This document shows, in pieces, positions 31,461 through 43,125 of a stretch of DNA of 64,000 bases. This stretch comes from Orientallactaga sibirica. Taxonomy: Eukaryota; Chordata; Mammalia; Rodentia; Dipodidae. Positions within the stretch are counted from its first letter, which is position 1. Each line of letters begins with the position of its first letter. The DNA is taken from the NCBI GenBank assembly GCA_036365145.1, contig JAEOAD010000040.1:13952501-14016500 (forward strand), given 5' to 3'. The translations under genes were made by a program, and so were the position numbers. The notes under the pieces were generated by a model. That model saw only the letters and a list, made by a program, of their open reading frames with translations. It searched no databases and was not told the DNA's origin.

Positions 31461-32042
31461 TGTGAGAAAGGGCGCTTGGAGGCTGTCCGAGAGCCAGGTT
31501 CCGTGCAGTACACCACCCATGTATACCATCCAGTGCACTCATCAAATCCATCCAAGCCAAAGTCAAGTCCCATATTGTTGTAATTGTTCCTCGTGCACAT
31601 CACTGGTGAGGGAGACTCCTGCCCCAGGGGCTATGGGAATGGCAGCAGAAAGAAAGCTTTGCACTGCCCAGCTGAGGCTTGCAGGGGGTTAAGCACACAG
31701 ACCCACACCCTAGGGGACATCACACACTCTGCAGGGCCACATGGGGGTTCTATTCAGAACATAATAAACAATATGGATGGGGGAGGGGGGCAGGCAGGTT
31801 CTCAGAGGAGGATATGATTTTCTTATTTAAAGAATTCTGTGGGATGTCAGGGAAACAAAACCTGCTCCACAGGGATAAGCTGGAATTGTGCCAGGTCCCC
31901 TTGGTAAAAAGATGGCTAATGGGCTAAGGAACCTTATTTGAGGGGAGGGGAACTTGTGGTTCGAAGCCCCCCTCATTTCACAAGATTGGATGACAACACG
32001 TAATTCTGGGCCTTAGGCTCATGAAGAACCAAGCTCACATCA
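31461..32042. other. Unique sequence
   Basis: Three overlapping frames (up to 172 residues, 31174-31692) lack any recognisable domain. Confidence 0.4.
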
Positions 32043-32052
32043 AAACTGAGAT

Positions 32053-32313
32053 AAGGGGGCTGGAGAGATGGCTTAGCAGTTAAGCGCTTGCTTGTGAAGC
32101 CTAAGGACCCTGGTTTGAAGCTCAATTCCCCAGGACCCACGTAAGCCAGATGTACAAAGTGGCGCATGCATCTGGAGTTTGTTTGCAGTGGCTGGAAGCC
32201 CTGGTGCACCCATTCTCTCTCTCTCTCTCTCAATCTCTCTTCCTCAACCTCTCTCTCTCTCTCTGCCTCTTTCTCTGTCTGTTGCTAATAAATAAATAAA
32301 AATAAACAAAAAT
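32053..32313 (+). mobile_element. DIP-type SINE, 9-nt-insert subfamily
   Basis: GGTTTGAAGCTCAATTCCCC and the GCCTCTTTCTCTGTCTGTTG tail. The duplication AAACTGAGAT lies at 32043-32052 and 32314-32323. Confidence 0.95.
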
Positions 32314-32323
32314 AAACTGAGAT

Positions 32324-32830
32324 CACATGTGAGAGAACTCAGCTGCAGTGGACAATGGCTGAGACTTCCTCTGGAGACTCTGAGAATGGGCTTTGGAAAG
32401 CAATATAAACTTGAAAAAGTTTCCAGGACATTATCTAAAAGATTTTACCCTCCCTCCTGACCCGTGTCCAAAGATATGGGTTTGTATTGTAAGCAATGAA
32501 CAGAACTACCCATAAGTTCTAAGGCTGGTATATGTTTTAACTTGAATATCGTGCACTTGACAATACATCCTGTGCCCTCATTGCAGGTTTTTTTTTTTTT
32601 TTTTCCCCACAATGTAATCATGATACAAGTTTACCCCCTTGGCTTTGATAACAAGTATGGCCTGCGTGCTCATTGAGCAGAATTCAAGTGTTATTCGTCT
32701 TTTTTCTCCTCTCCATGTCCTGCAAGAGTGTTTCTGGATTGAAAATGCATGTCACTTCATCATGTGATTCAGAGGATAGTGCAAGTAGATGCTTGTCATA
32801 CAGTGACAATGATGGTATAACTTGCCTCCT
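32324..32830. other. Unique sequence
   Basis: T homopolymer at about 32588. Nothing recognised. Confidence 0.45.
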
Positions 32831-33195
32831 CAAAGTGTGATCCATGGGCCACCAGCATGAGCATCCCTTTTAGTGCTTATTAGAAGTGTGGACCTGGCTG
32901 GAGAGATGGCTTAGTGGTTAAGGTGTTTGCCTGAGAAGCCTAAGGACCCAGGTTCGATTCCCCAGTACCCACATAAGCCAGATGTACATGGTAGCACATA
33001 ACGTCTGGAGTTTATTTGTAGTGGTTAGAGGCCCTGGCATGCCCATTCTCTCTTTCTCTCAAATAAATAAATAGGAAGAAGAAGGAGGAGGAGGAAAAGG
33101 AGGAGGAAGAGAGTGTACCATTCTGTATACTACTGCTATCTTGCTGCCTCAGAAGAGCCTCGGGGGATTCATATACTTTGAGAAACACCAGTGTA
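32831..33195 (-). mobile_element. MER5-type hAT DNA transposon remnant, split by a SINE
   Basis: CTCAAAGTGTGATCCATGGG with CATGAGCATCCCTTTTAG on the left, and GGGGGATTCATATACTTTGAG-AAACACCAG on the right, match the two ends of a MER5-like non-autonomous element. Confidence 0.6.
32893..33075 (+). mobile_element. DIP-type SINE inserted in MER5-type remnant
   Basis: CCTGGCTGGAGAGATGGCTTAG head. The tail passes into a GAA/GGA purine microsatellite (33076-33112). Confidence 0.93.
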
Positions 33196-33231
33196 AAAGA
33201 TGGAACTTTTAGTGTGTAAAATAACCTTGTT

Positions 33232-33595
33232 AGGGTCTGACTATGAAGTAACCCCACAAGATCAAGTTTTGAATGCTTGGCCCTCACTTGGTGACCCCAT
33301 TTGGGGAAGTTCTGGAAAATCTGGAAGTGGAACCTAAGATGGAGGAAGTAGTTTTTTGGGGATAGATTGTCCTTAGCCATTTGCTGTTGAGCTTTCTGCA
33401 TCCTGGTCAGTCATGCAATGAACAACTCTTCTCCCACACCCTCCCACTACCATGATGGTCTGTCCAAGTTCATACAACCAAGTAATCATGTACCAAACCC
33501 TCCGAAACCATGAGCTAAAATGAATCCTTCCTCATATAAGTTGCTTCTGTCAGGTAGTTTAGTCACAGCAACAATTACAGCAAAAATGTCAACCA
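33232..33595 (+). mobile_element. ORR1-like MaLR solo LTR
   Basis: TTGAATGCTTGGCCCTCAC, GGAAGTTCTGGAAAATCTGG, CTACCATGATGGTCTGTCC, GAAACCATGAGCTAAAATGA and GGTAGTTTAGTCACAGCAAC are in the canonical ORR1/MaLR order. Confidence 0.82.
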
Positions 33596-34139
33596 AGAAT
33601 CCTTGTCTACAGAGCTGCTTCCAGCATGGCTCAGCAAACAAGAAAGTGCTACAAGAGTTGACGTGTCCACCCTTCACCTCATCTACCCCACTTCGGTGTA
33701 ACTGAGAGCTAATTGACCAATTTCTAAGGATTTCAACAGAATATGCTTTCAGTGTCTTCCTTTAAATAAGAAATGGGGGGGGCATCTTGGTAAAAGGAAA
33801 TAGGAAATGGAGGAGACATGAAGAAACACTCTTGGTCCTTCCAAATTGGGACGCAATCCTGCCCTCTGATGTCCCCACACATGAGATTTAACCGTCACCC
33901 AGGAAGGAGTCCCAGCAGCACTCCTTCTCATTTCCATTTCCTTCATTCTTTGTGCTTCACTTTTATTGCTTTGTTTTCACATGCATAATGTTTGGCTCCA
34001 ATATGTTTGGTATCTAACCAGAAACTTGCTGGTAGAGCATAATTAGATGAGGGGAGAAGTAAGAAAACAAGACCTTGGAGCCTTTCCCTCTGGGGTAGAG
34101 AAGACAAACTCAGCCAGCTAGTCACAGGGTGGCTTTTCT
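33596..34139. other. Unique sequence
   Basis: No recognised element. Confidence 0.45.
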
Positions 34140-34385
34140 TTTGCCCAAAACTTGGTCTTCAAAGCCAAAATGTAATTATACCCCACCTAATGATGTTTGA
34201 GCTGATGACGAATCAGATATGCAACAATGGTCACATCATAATTTATTGTGTAGTGACACTGTAGCTGTCTTAGTTTGTGTAAGTCCACCCTGCAGTGTTA
34301 TTAACACAATGACACATCACTTAATGAAACATCTTAGAACGCATCCCTATCATTAAGGGGCGCATCACTTATTTGGCTCGTTATA
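34140..34385. repeat. Old mammalian interspersed repeat, family not named
   Basis: AACACAATGACACATCACTTA and ATCTTAGAACGCATCCCTATC resemble a widespread old repeat with a 'cacttaacgac...gaacgtatccctgtcgttaag' motif. I cannot name the family reliably. Confidence 0.4.
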
Positions 34386-34449
34386 AGGTCATTCCTTATA
34401 AAAAGCACCAGATCACAGCATGAAGATCCTGCAGTCCCTAAAACAATTC

Positions 34450-34570
34450 TGGAATGTGAACATTATTATGCTTGTGTCATTTGATATGAAAATTGAGGCC
34501 CCAAGGAATAAAGTAATTTGTGAGCCCTTTGCTAATGAGGGCCAAAGTCAGTACTTGAATTGAGCACAAA
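34450..34570 (+). mobile_element. MIR-like remnant
   Basis: GATATGAAAATTGAGGCCCC, AAAGTAATTTGTGAGCCC and AGTCAGTACTTGAATTGAG follow MIR order. Confidence 0.5.
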
Positions 34571-35690
34571 GATGAGCTAATTTTTGGATGCCCAGATTTT
34601 CCAAACTCTCAGGGAGGTCATGTCCACCCTGACAGACCTCAGAGATGCACGAATCATGACTGGGGTTCACGCAGTCTAAGCAGACTTGAACTCGTCGTTT
34701 TATTACACTGGCTTTTGTTGCATGTTTCCATAGGAATCCGTATCTGTGGGAAGACCTTTCCATGAATTCCAGCCCTGGGCATCCGAAAGAAGTTTCTTCT
34801 TTTGAATATACATGATGGAAATTTCCATGTTAATAATGTATGTCTGCTTTTCAAGTGACATGGCACTTAAAACGATTCTTTTCAACCATTTGAATGAGTG
34901 AAAAGAATAAACATTTCTTATCCTTCCCCTGGACTGGGCCTTGACTTCAGAGGTTTTAAAGAATTTAAGGTCCCAGGAAGGCTATCTTCGAGGAAAAGAG
35001 GGTCTTAGCTCCTGACCAAGGGACTCCAAAGCCATTTACATAGAGTCATTCATCCACTCAGCTAATTCAAGGGTTGTGGAATGATATTCCTCAGGCTAAA
35101 TCCAGCCTCCTTGTTTGTATGAAAAAAACAAGTTTTATAGCAACCTAATCATGTTGGTTTGTTTTTGCATCTTATGCAGTGGCAGAGTCCAGAAGTTGCA
35201 ATAGATACACGATGTCCTGCAAAGTCCTAAAATATGCCCTTTACAGAAAAAAAAAATTGCTGATCTTAGTTATAGTAGATGCTCTACCTCCTCTTTGAAT
35301 GCCTATCCTGAGCCGCCTGTCATACTCAATAGTGAGGTTACGCAAACATGAAGCTTCTTACCTCCAAAGTGAACGGTCAAGTGCAGCATCTGAAACTCAA
35401 GCTAGGGCTAGATGAGGCTTGCGGGGCAGGAGAGGGAGGGCCAGGAACCAGGAAAAGCTCTCCCAGCTCTCCAAGGATACAGTTACCGTAGGTCAAGAGA
35501 CAGTCAGCAAACTACCTGTGTAGAACAGTTTTTGTCAGATCTGCATTTTGGACCAAAGAACTCGGTGGTGATGAGAAGGGTGGCTTCATCCCTTGGAAGT
35601 ATTTTCTATGTAGTTGTTTGCATGGGGCATTGCTATTTGATATCTCCCTAACTTCTGGCATATTCTTGGTACTATCTAAATTACAGGATA
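34571..35690. other. Long unique stretch
   Basis: About 1.1 kb with no recognised repeat or exon. Confidence 0.45.
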
Positions 35691-35691
35691 A

Positions 35692-35848
35692 GCCGGGCAT
35701 GGTGGCACACGCCTTTAATCCCAGCATTCGGGAGGCAAAGGTAGGAGGATTGCCATGAGTTTGAGGCCACCCTGAGACTACATAGTGAATTCCAGGTCAG
35801 CCTGGGCTAGAGTGAGACCCTACCTTGAAAAACCGAAAAATGAAAAAC
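35692..35848 (+). mobile_element. B1 SINE
   Basis: GCCGGGCATGGTGGCACACG head; GAATTCCAGGTCAGCCTGGG; A-rich tail. Confidence 0.95.
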
Positions 35849-37087
35849 CAAACATTTCTATAAAAAGGAAGTGTTTCAACCATAGAGTGTGAGAATTGTT
35901 AGGTCAATCATCCTAACCAAAAGCATTCTTGCCACATTTTTTGGTGGGTTGCACAATTCTGGAATGACTCTTATTCCCTTTTTATTGTTCATTGGTCTGA
36001 CGTTAGACAGAATGTTAAGAACCTCAGTCAGCATGGCCTTGTCTTCTCTGCTGGCACAGGCCACTCCCTGCATCATTCCTCTTTCTTCTCTGTCTTCTGG
36101 GAAGACCAGGGCTGCCAGAAGTCCCACCATCCACTCAGAGCCCTATGGTCATTTTTTGCTATCATTACAAGAAAAGAGTTGCATTGGCTTTTGCTGAAAA
36201 TAACATTCAGATTCAGGGGATTTCTATGTGGACAGAGAATCACCCACTAGCCCCATGGCTCGTCTTTAAGTTAACTCACAGGTCAGGTTTGCAGTCTGCA
36301 CTCTTGGGCCTGTAACCCCTGGCCCGATCCATGGTAAGATCAGACATAAGGAGACCAGTTAGTTGTTTGTTACAATAGTCTAGAAAAGAACTACTAGGAT
36401 AGGGAAGCAGGGTAGAGGCAGGACAGGGAAGAGAACAGGTACTCAGGAAATAAATGAGGTGCCCAGTTGGCAGGACATGGTGAGGATTTGGACGTGAAAG
36501 GTGAGAGACAACATTTGTGTTTCTAGTTTTAGTGCTAAGAACGATGACGGCACCACGCCAAGAAACAGAAAATAGAGACACAATTTTTTTTTTTTTAGGA
36601 AGATTCGGTGTTGAAGTTTGAACACGCAACTTGAGGTGTCTGTGTGTCTCTCTGTGGACATTTCATGAGTCAAAAGGTGGTCAAAAATCATGACATTGGC
36701 TATGGATTTGGAAACTGTTAGTTCATAAGAGTGAACATTATAGAAGGGACTTTATCCAACGGGAATGAGGCAGAGGGAAAGTATTTGGAGAATGAGAACA
36801 CAGCCATAGTGAACCAAAATGATCTCACAGAACACAGAGGTTGAGGCATCTGTAAATAACTAGAGAATAGCCTGCAAATAGGAGGACTCGGGATAATTTG
36901 CATAATTGTAAAAGCTCTTAATGCATATGACTGTTTTTCATAAAATAAAAGAGTGGTTAAACTGTCAGCATCCAAAGATGTAGGACAATCATACAAGTGA
37001 AGTTACAATTTGCTTTTAGTCATGTAATGTTTCACATGTATATATGCCTATGCATGTATATTATGATAGTGTGACTTCTATTTATAA
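35849..37087. other. Mostly unique, with a possible old repeat
   Basis: GAGACCAGTTAGTTGTTTGTTACAATAGTC (around 36352-36381) resembles an old mammalian repeat class that I cannot name. The rest is unrecognised. Confidence 0.35.
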
Positions 37088-37097
37088 TAATTTGAAG

Positions 37098-37267
37098 GAG
37101 CCAGGCGTGGTGGCGCATGCCTTTAATCCCAGCACTCGGGAGGCAGAGGTAGAGGATCACCATGAGTTCGAGGCCACCCTGAGACTACAGAGTTGATTCC
37201 AGGTCAGCCTGGGCTAGAGTGAGATCCTACCTTGAAAAACAAAAAACAACAACAACAAAAAAAAAAA
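37098..37267 (+). mobile_element. B1 SINE
   Basis: GAGCCAGGCGTGGTGGCGCATG head and AACAACAACAAAAAA tail. Flanks ATTTGAAGG and AATTGAAGG are a probable duplication. Confidence 0.95.
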
Positions 37268-37436
37268 AATTGAAGGCATTGGAGTTTGAATAAAAATGGG
37301 TCCAACCAATTTGGAGGGGATTCGGTTCTTGAAAGGAAACTCCCCAACGAGTTAGCTTTCTCGTTGCTTGTCTGTGTTTCTGAATTCAGCGAAATGCAAG
37401 GTAACTGGAATTTAAGCAATAAAAACTATAGGCATG

Positions 37437-37662
37437 GGCCTAGAGAGATGGCTTAGTGGTTAAGCACTTGCCTGTGAAGCCTAAGGACCCCAGTTCGGGG
37501 CTCGATTCCCCGGGACCCATGTAAGCCAGATGCACAAAGTGGTGAATGCATCTGGAGTTCGTTTGCAGTGGCTGGAGGCCCTGGTGTGCACATTCTCTCT
37601 CTGTCTATCTGCCTCTTTGTCTGTCTATTGCTCTCAAATAAATAAATAAATAAAAAACAAAC
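37437..37662 (+). mobile_element. DIP-type SINE, 9-nt-insert subfamily
   Basis: CAGTTCGGGGCTCGATTCCC marks the subfamily. A 16-nt duplication with one mismatch (AAAAACTATAGGCATG / AAAAACTATAGTCATG) flanks it. Confidence 0.95.
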
Positions 37663-37679
37663 AAAAACTATAGTCATGT

Positions 37680-37946
37680 TGGCTTAAAATATCTGAAGAT
37701 ACAGTTTGGGGCTACAAGAGTGGATAGACATTGAGGGGAGAGACCCTGAATGGGCACATATGCAGGAGAAGGAACCAGGTCATGGGCAAGCTCTTATTCA
37801 ATACATGGGTGACCTGAAAATATGAGAGCGTTGCCAGTTTTGTGAGTATAAGTCAAACGTGTGAAAAAGCTGAGCAGAATTTCAGCTGTTGTCCAACACA
37901 GGCTAACAGACTTCAGAGTTTATACTTGGAGGGACTTAGTTAAAAA
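37680..37946. other. Unique sequence
   Basis: Nothing recognised. Confidence 0.4.
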
Positions 37947-37960
37947 CCTCAGGCTTCTTT

Positions 37961-38192
37961 ATTTTTATTTTTGAGAGGGAGAGAGAAAGAGGCAGAGAGA
38001 AAGAGAGAATGGGCACGCCAGGACCTTGAGCCTGCTGCAAACGAACTGCAGATGCATGTGCCCCCTTGTGCACATGTGTGACATTGTGCACTTGTGTCAC
38101 TGTGCGACTGGCTATGTGGGACCTGGAGATTTGAACATGAGTTCTTAGGCTTCGCAGGCAAGTGCCTTAACCACTAAGCCATCTCTCCAGCC
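37961..38192 (-). mobile_element. DIP-type SINE, long-spacer subfamily
   Basis: Spacer TGTGCACATGTGTGACATTG then GCACTTGTGTCACTGTGCG. Duplication CCTCAGGCTTCTTT / CCTCAGGTTTCTTT lies at 37947-37960 and 38193-38206. Confidence 0.95.
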
Positions 38193-38214
38193 CCTCAGGT
38201 TTCTTTTAAAGTTT

Positions 38215-39035
38215 TTTTTTTTTTTACTTTGATCTAATAAATAACATAGAAAGTTGCAAAGATAGGCCCCAGGTACCCTTTACTTTGTTTCGTCCTATGT
38301 TACTCTGTTTACATGACAGCAATACAGTATCAAAACCAGAACACTGGAACTAGTGGAATATATGTGTACAGTATTATCTATTTTATCATAGACTCGGATT
38401 CACGGACCCACTACTGCAACCAGCTTTAAAACTAGCCACTGCACAGAACTCTCCCCCGTGCTACCTCTTAGAGTCAGAACATTCTCAGTGTCCCTCCCCA
38501 CGAGCCCTCTCCAATCCCTGGCAATAGCTAAAATATTCTTACTAACTTGGCCATCTTGCAAACATTAAATATATTCATTTATACAATGTATGAGCCTTTG
38601 AGAATGACTATTATTTATTTATTTGCAAGCAGAGACAGATAGAGAGAAGAGAGACAGACACATTGAATGACTAGACCAGGACCTCCAGCTGCTGCAAATG
38701 AACTCCAGATGCATGCACCACTTTGTGTATCTAGCTTTACGTGAGTACTGGGGAAATCAAACCTCGGTTGTTAGACTGCAGGCAAGTGCCTTAAGGGCTG
38801 AGCCATCTCTCCAGCACGGAGACTGGCTTTTTAATTTGAAACAATGTCCCTTTGATCCACCCAGGCTATTGTGGGTACCAATAGTTCCTCTGTGTTGTTG
38901 AGCAGTGTTCTATGGTATGGCCGTAATGCGGTTTGGTGAGCCCATTACCTAATGAAGAGAACCTGGTTTCTAGTTCTTGGTTATTACATACATAGTGTCA
39001 ATGGTCATCTGAGTATGGATTTTGTGTTCATGTAT
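38215..39035 (-). mobile_element. Old L1 (L1M-type) remnant, antisense, split by a SINE
   Basis: AACATAGAAAGTTGCAAAGAT, CAGTATCAAAACCAGAACAC on the left; GTACCAATAGTTCCTCTGTG, TTGAGCAGTGTTCTATGGTA and GGTTTCTAGTTCTTGGTTAT on the right are ancient L1 landmarks in antisense. Confidence 0.7.
38607..38818 (-). mobile_element. DIP-type SINE; left edge of duplication B
   Basis: Older variant with TTTATTTGCAAGCAGAGACAG tail. Duplication B starts inside its head at 38798. Confidence 0.92.
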
Positions 39036-39039
39036 TTTT

Positions 39040-39195
39040 TAAAATTTTATTTGCAATAAGAGCAAGGTGGGGAATAGGTATGTCAGGGGGCTTCTTGCCA
39101 CTGCAAACAAACTCTAAATGCCTATGCCTCTTTGTGCATCTGGCTTTTTGGGGATACTGGGGAATTGAACCTGGGCTGTCAGGCTTTCCCCTGAC
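39040..39195 (-). mobile_element. DIP-type SINE remnant
   Basis: TTTTATTTGCAATAAGAGCAA, CCACTGCAAACAAACTCTAAA, TGTGCATCTGGCTTTTTGGG; the head is missing after CAGGCTTTCCCC. Copy at 42327-42475. Confidence 0.8.
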
Positions 39196-39844
39196 ATGTT
39201 TATATTTCTGTAAAACAAATACACAGGACTGCAGTTAGCATGTAAAGCTTTCACTGAACATAAAGTCTATGTCATAAAACATGTCCCAAGATTAATTTAA
39301 AAAAATTTAAAATAAGCACATAATCTATGGAGAATAATCAGTAATAGAACTGCCTATAAAAAAATTAGAAATATCTTCAAAGGAAGATAACAGAATCCAA
39401 GGTTTTATATATTATACATAGCACTTTGATATGCAATGAAAACTCATTAGCCTCAAAAATCAATATAAGAAAAGAAATCAACAGGAAAAAAATCCTATAG
39501 TGACATATATTTAAATTAGGGAAAGCTTTAAAGTAATTATTACAATCATTTTCAAAGTGACAAAATTTAGTATCTTAGTGAAAAAAAATAATAAAAATAA
39601 ATTCTACAAATAATATATCGATATATGAAATAAAAAAATACCACCTAAGCTTAAAAACAATTTTGAGATATTGGAAATATTAGTGAGCTTGAAAACAAAT
39701 CAATATGAATAATCAAATTAATATATGATAAAAGCCTGAAAAAAATTAACTGTTACTCAGTGATTTAGGACAGTACCAAAGAGCCTCAGACCCGTGTCAT
39801 CGATTTTCCAGGAGAAAAGGAGACCATACAAAGCAGAAAACACG

Positions 39845-41130
39845 TCTGAATGAATGATGAGTGAAATATTTCCAAATTTGGTGACAATAACAACACACAG
39901 ACCTAAGGAGCTCAATGAAACATGAGCAGAATTAACACAAAGACAATCATAATGCATGGAATTCATCATCAAACTGATAGAAACACAATACAGGGAAAAA
40001 GGAAAGCAGCCGGTGAGGAGAAAAGATGCACCTTCCACCCACCAGATGATGTGCTGGTTTGAATTATGTCCCCCATAAACTCATGTGTTCAGAATGCCTG
40101 GTCCCCAGCTGGTGTCAGCGTGGGAGGTGGAGTCTTGCTGGAGAAGGTGTGTTGTTGAAGGTAAGCTTAGGAGTGTTATAGCCACTTCCTGTTAGACTTA
40201 TGCTCACTCTCTTGCTGCTGTTTTCCACCTGCTGTGGCAGAGGTAATGTCAGCCTGTGCTCGTGCCATGCTTTCCCTGCCATCATGAAGTTCCCCCTAAA
40301 GACTGGAAGCCAAAGTAAATCCTTTTCTCCCATGAGCTGCATTTGGTCACGTGCTTTGGCCCTGCAACGAAAAGGTGACCAGGACAGAGGCTTACGATGT
40401 GTGTGATGGCTGGCTTTTTACTGGAAGGAATGAGCAGGAAAAAAAAACTGCATGATACCTTTAAAGTTCAAGAAGCAGGAAAGATATAGCTGCTTACTAT
40501 GAATTAACTGGATACTCAGTAAAAATCTTTAAAAGTGAAGACGATCCATCCTTATGCCCAAGAAGAATTAACAAGTGAAATTACAAAGTATTCTGAATTA
40601 GGTAAGAAAATAGGGGCAATCCAAGATGTCTAACCTAGAAATAGCATGTTTAAAAGGCTCAAAAAAAAAATGGAGAGATCCTCCTTCATGAATTCTAAAC
40701 TCAGTTAATTTTCCCCCAAATTCACTAGTAGATTCAATACAGATTCTATTAAAAGTCCAATATACTCCTTAAAAAAAGAAAAAAGAAATTGCCAAGATGG
40801 TATAAATTGTAGATTTGAACTCAAAGAATATAAACTATCAAAATAACCCAGGAGAAAAAACTCAGATTGTAAAAATTGTTATGAAGTAATAATAATTCAG
40901 AAGTTGTGTTTTCCCATAAAAAATAGACAAATTGATTAATAGAACAGAACAGAGCAGGTCAATGAAACAGAATAGATAATCTAGAAATTATGGTGTGTGC
41001 ATAATATATATATATATGCATATATATTATTGCCAATTGACGTTACAAAGGCAACAAGACAATACAGTGAAAACCCTAAATACAAACGAAGGGAATCTAT
41101 ATGGCCCAGGGTTAGCCACCTAATTATCCA
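39845..41130 (+). mobile_element. L1 remnant, sense strand, interrupted and deleted
   Basis: Landmarks in L1 order: TAAGGAGCTCAATGAAACATG and ATCATCAAACTGATAGAAAC, then after the LTR CTGGATACTCAGTAAAAATC, then CACTAGTAGATTCAATACAG and CAATGAAACAGAATAGATAA from the ORF2 3' half. Frames are broken throughout. Confidence 0.7.
40052..40386 (+). mobile_element. MaLR solo LTR inserted in L1
   Basis: 335 bp, TGCTGGTTTGAATTATGTCC to GGTGACCAGGACA. GGTCCCCAGCTGGTGTCAGC, TGCCATCATGAAGTTCCCCC and CTCCCATGAGCTGCATTTGG are typical. Copy at 43333-43667. Confidence 0.88.
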
Positions 41131-41223
41131 AACAGGGACAAAATTCCCATAGTGTGACATTTGTCTTGTTTTGAGCTAGACAAAGTTTTTCCCCCAAGCT
41201 TTTGTTTCCCAAGATACTTTTTA

Positions 41224-41428
41224 AAAATATTTTTATTTATTTATTTTAGAGAGAGAGGCAGAGAGAGAGAGTGAGTATGGGTGCACCAGGACCTCCTGTC
41301 ACTATAAACAAGCTCCAGATGCAGGGGCCACTTTGTGCACCTGGCTTACGTGGGTACTGGAGAATTGAACCTGGGTTGCTAGGCTTGGCAGGCAAGTGCC
41401 TTAACCTCGGACACATCGGTCCAGGCCC
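41224..41428 (-). mobile_element. DIP-type SINE
   Basis: TTTATTTTAGAGAGAGAGGCA tail; diverged head CGGACACATCGGTCCAGGCC. Flanks CAAGATACTTT and CAAGACGCTTT suggest a duplication. Copy at 44512-44718. Confidence 0.9.
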
Positions 41429-41784
41429 CACAAGACGCTTTCTTGAAAAGATGGTTGCAGGGTTAAATGTGTTTGAGTGATTACCCATTCTCTCTTGTTC
41501 TTAGAAACTAAAGTCATGATTATCAAATGTTCTCAAAAGCATCTGTATTAAAGGAAAATGATGGTCCTTCATGCAATGATTTAAGGATTTACTTGACCAG
41601 AGAACTCCATTCTTTTGACATCAAGCCTGTTACTATGGAAAACATTGTTTGGAGCACATTTTTTCAAGGGTCAACTTCCGCAAGGTTGCCATGATCATTG
41701 AGAACCCTCCCTGCAGCACCACTAAGGTGGGTGGGTTTGGGGGAAAGACGCTGTCTAATCACGAAGCATAAAAACTCCAGATGA

Positions 41785-41940
41785 GCCAGGCTTGGCGGCG
41801 CACGTCTTTAATCCCAGCACTCAGGAGGCAGAGACAGGAGGATTTCCATGAGATCAAGGCCACCCTGAGAATACAAAGTGAATTCCAGGTCAGCCAGCTC
41901 TAGAGCAAGACCTTACCTTGATTTAAAAAAAAAAAAAAAA
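41785..41940 (+). mobile_element. B1 SINE
   Basis: GCCAGGCTTGGCGGCGCACG head, long A tail. Flanks AAAACTCCAGATGA and AAAACCTCCAGATGA form the duplication. Confidence 0.95.
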
Positions 41941-42105
41941 AAAACCTCCAGATGACATTATTTATGTTTGGGATTTCATGAGGGTGGTAAGTGGTGGTTA
42001 GGGTTGGAGTAGGGGCATAAATAAAAGAGGACTAGCCGTCATTAGTTGACTTGCCTTAAATGGATAATGGATACATGAGGATTCTGAGCCATCTCTCCAG
42101 CACGG

Positions 42106-42325
42106 AGACTGGCTTTTTAATTTGAAACAATGTCCCTTTGATCCACCCAGGCTATTGTGGGTACCAATAGTTCCTCTGTGTTGTTGAGCAGTGTTCTATG
42201 GTATGGCCGTAATGCGGTTTGGTGAGCCCATTACCTAATGAAGAGAACCTGGTTTCTAGTTCTTGGTTATTACATACATAGTGTCAATGGTCATCTGAGT
42301 ATGGATTTTTGTGTTCATGTATTTT
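42106..42325 (-). mobile_element. Old L1 antisense remnant (duplicate)
   Basis: Copy of 38819-39035. Confidence 0.7.
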
Positions 42326-42326
42326 T

Positions 42327-42475
42327 TAAAATTTTATTTGCAATAAGAGCAAGGTGGGGAATAGGTATGTCAGGGGGCTTCTTGCCACTGCAAACAAACT
42401 CTAAATGCCTATGCCTCTTTGTGCATCTGGCTTTTGGGGATACTGGGAATTGAACCTGGGCTGTCAGGCTTTCCC
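42327..42475 (-). mobile_element. DIP-type SINE remnant (duplicate)
   Basis: Copy of 39040-39195 with shorter T and G runs. Confidence 0.8.
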
Positions 42476-43125
42476 TGACATGTTTATATTTCTGTAAAAC
42501 AAATACACAGGACTGCAGTTAGCATGTAAAGCTTTCACTGAACATAAAGTCTATGTCATAAAACATGTCCCAAGATTAATTTAAAAAATTTAAAATAAGC
42601 ACATAATCTATGGAGAATAATCAGTAATAGAACTGCCTATAAAAAAATTAGAAATATCTTCAAAGGAAGATAACAGAATCCAAGGTTTTATATATTATAC
42701 ATAGCACTTTGATATGCAATGAAAACTCATTAGCCTCAAAAATCAATATAAGAAAAGAAATCAACAGGAAAAAATCCTATAGTGACATATATTTAAATTA
42801 GGGAAAGCTTTAAAGTAATTATTACAATCATTTTCAAAGTGACAAAATTTAGTATCTTAGTGAAAAAAATAATAAAAATAAATTCTACAAATAATATATC
42901 GATATATGAAATAAAAAAATACCACCTAAGCTTAAAAACAATTTTGAGATATTGGAAATATTAGTGAGCTTGAAAACAAATCAATATGAATAATCAAATT
43001 AATATATGATAAAAGCCTGAAAAAAATTAACTGTTACTCAGTGATTTAGGACAGTACCAAAGAGCCTCAGACCCGTGTCATCGATTTTCCAGGAGAAAAG
43101 GAGACCATACAAAGCAGAAAACACG

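Larger units (their letters stand above)
38798..42083. repeat. Tandem segmental duplication B, unit 1
   Basis: 3286 bp repeated directly without spacer at 42084-45369. It carries L1 antisense and sense pieces, a MaLR LTR, a SINE and a B1. Differences from unit 2 are isolated substitutions, homopolymer-length changes and a few short indels. Confidence 0.96.

Noticed and set aside
31174..31692. 172-residue plus-strand frame in SINE-poor DNA
   Set aside because: No recognisable domain; it overlaps a MIR-like remnant and other frames. A protein search could reopen this.
39757..40038. A 93-residue minus-strand frame present twice (also 43038-43319), suggesting a conserved duplicated gene
   Set aside because: Its near-identity follows from the tandem duplication of the surrounding DNA, and it lies antisense to an L1 remnant.
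40115..40406. Frames of 68-75 residues repeated at 43396-43687
   Set aside because: They lie within a duplicated MaLR LTR; no gene expected.
39845..41130. Possible functional L1 ORF2
   Set aside because: Only scattered landmarks survive, with stops, deletions and an LTR insertion.
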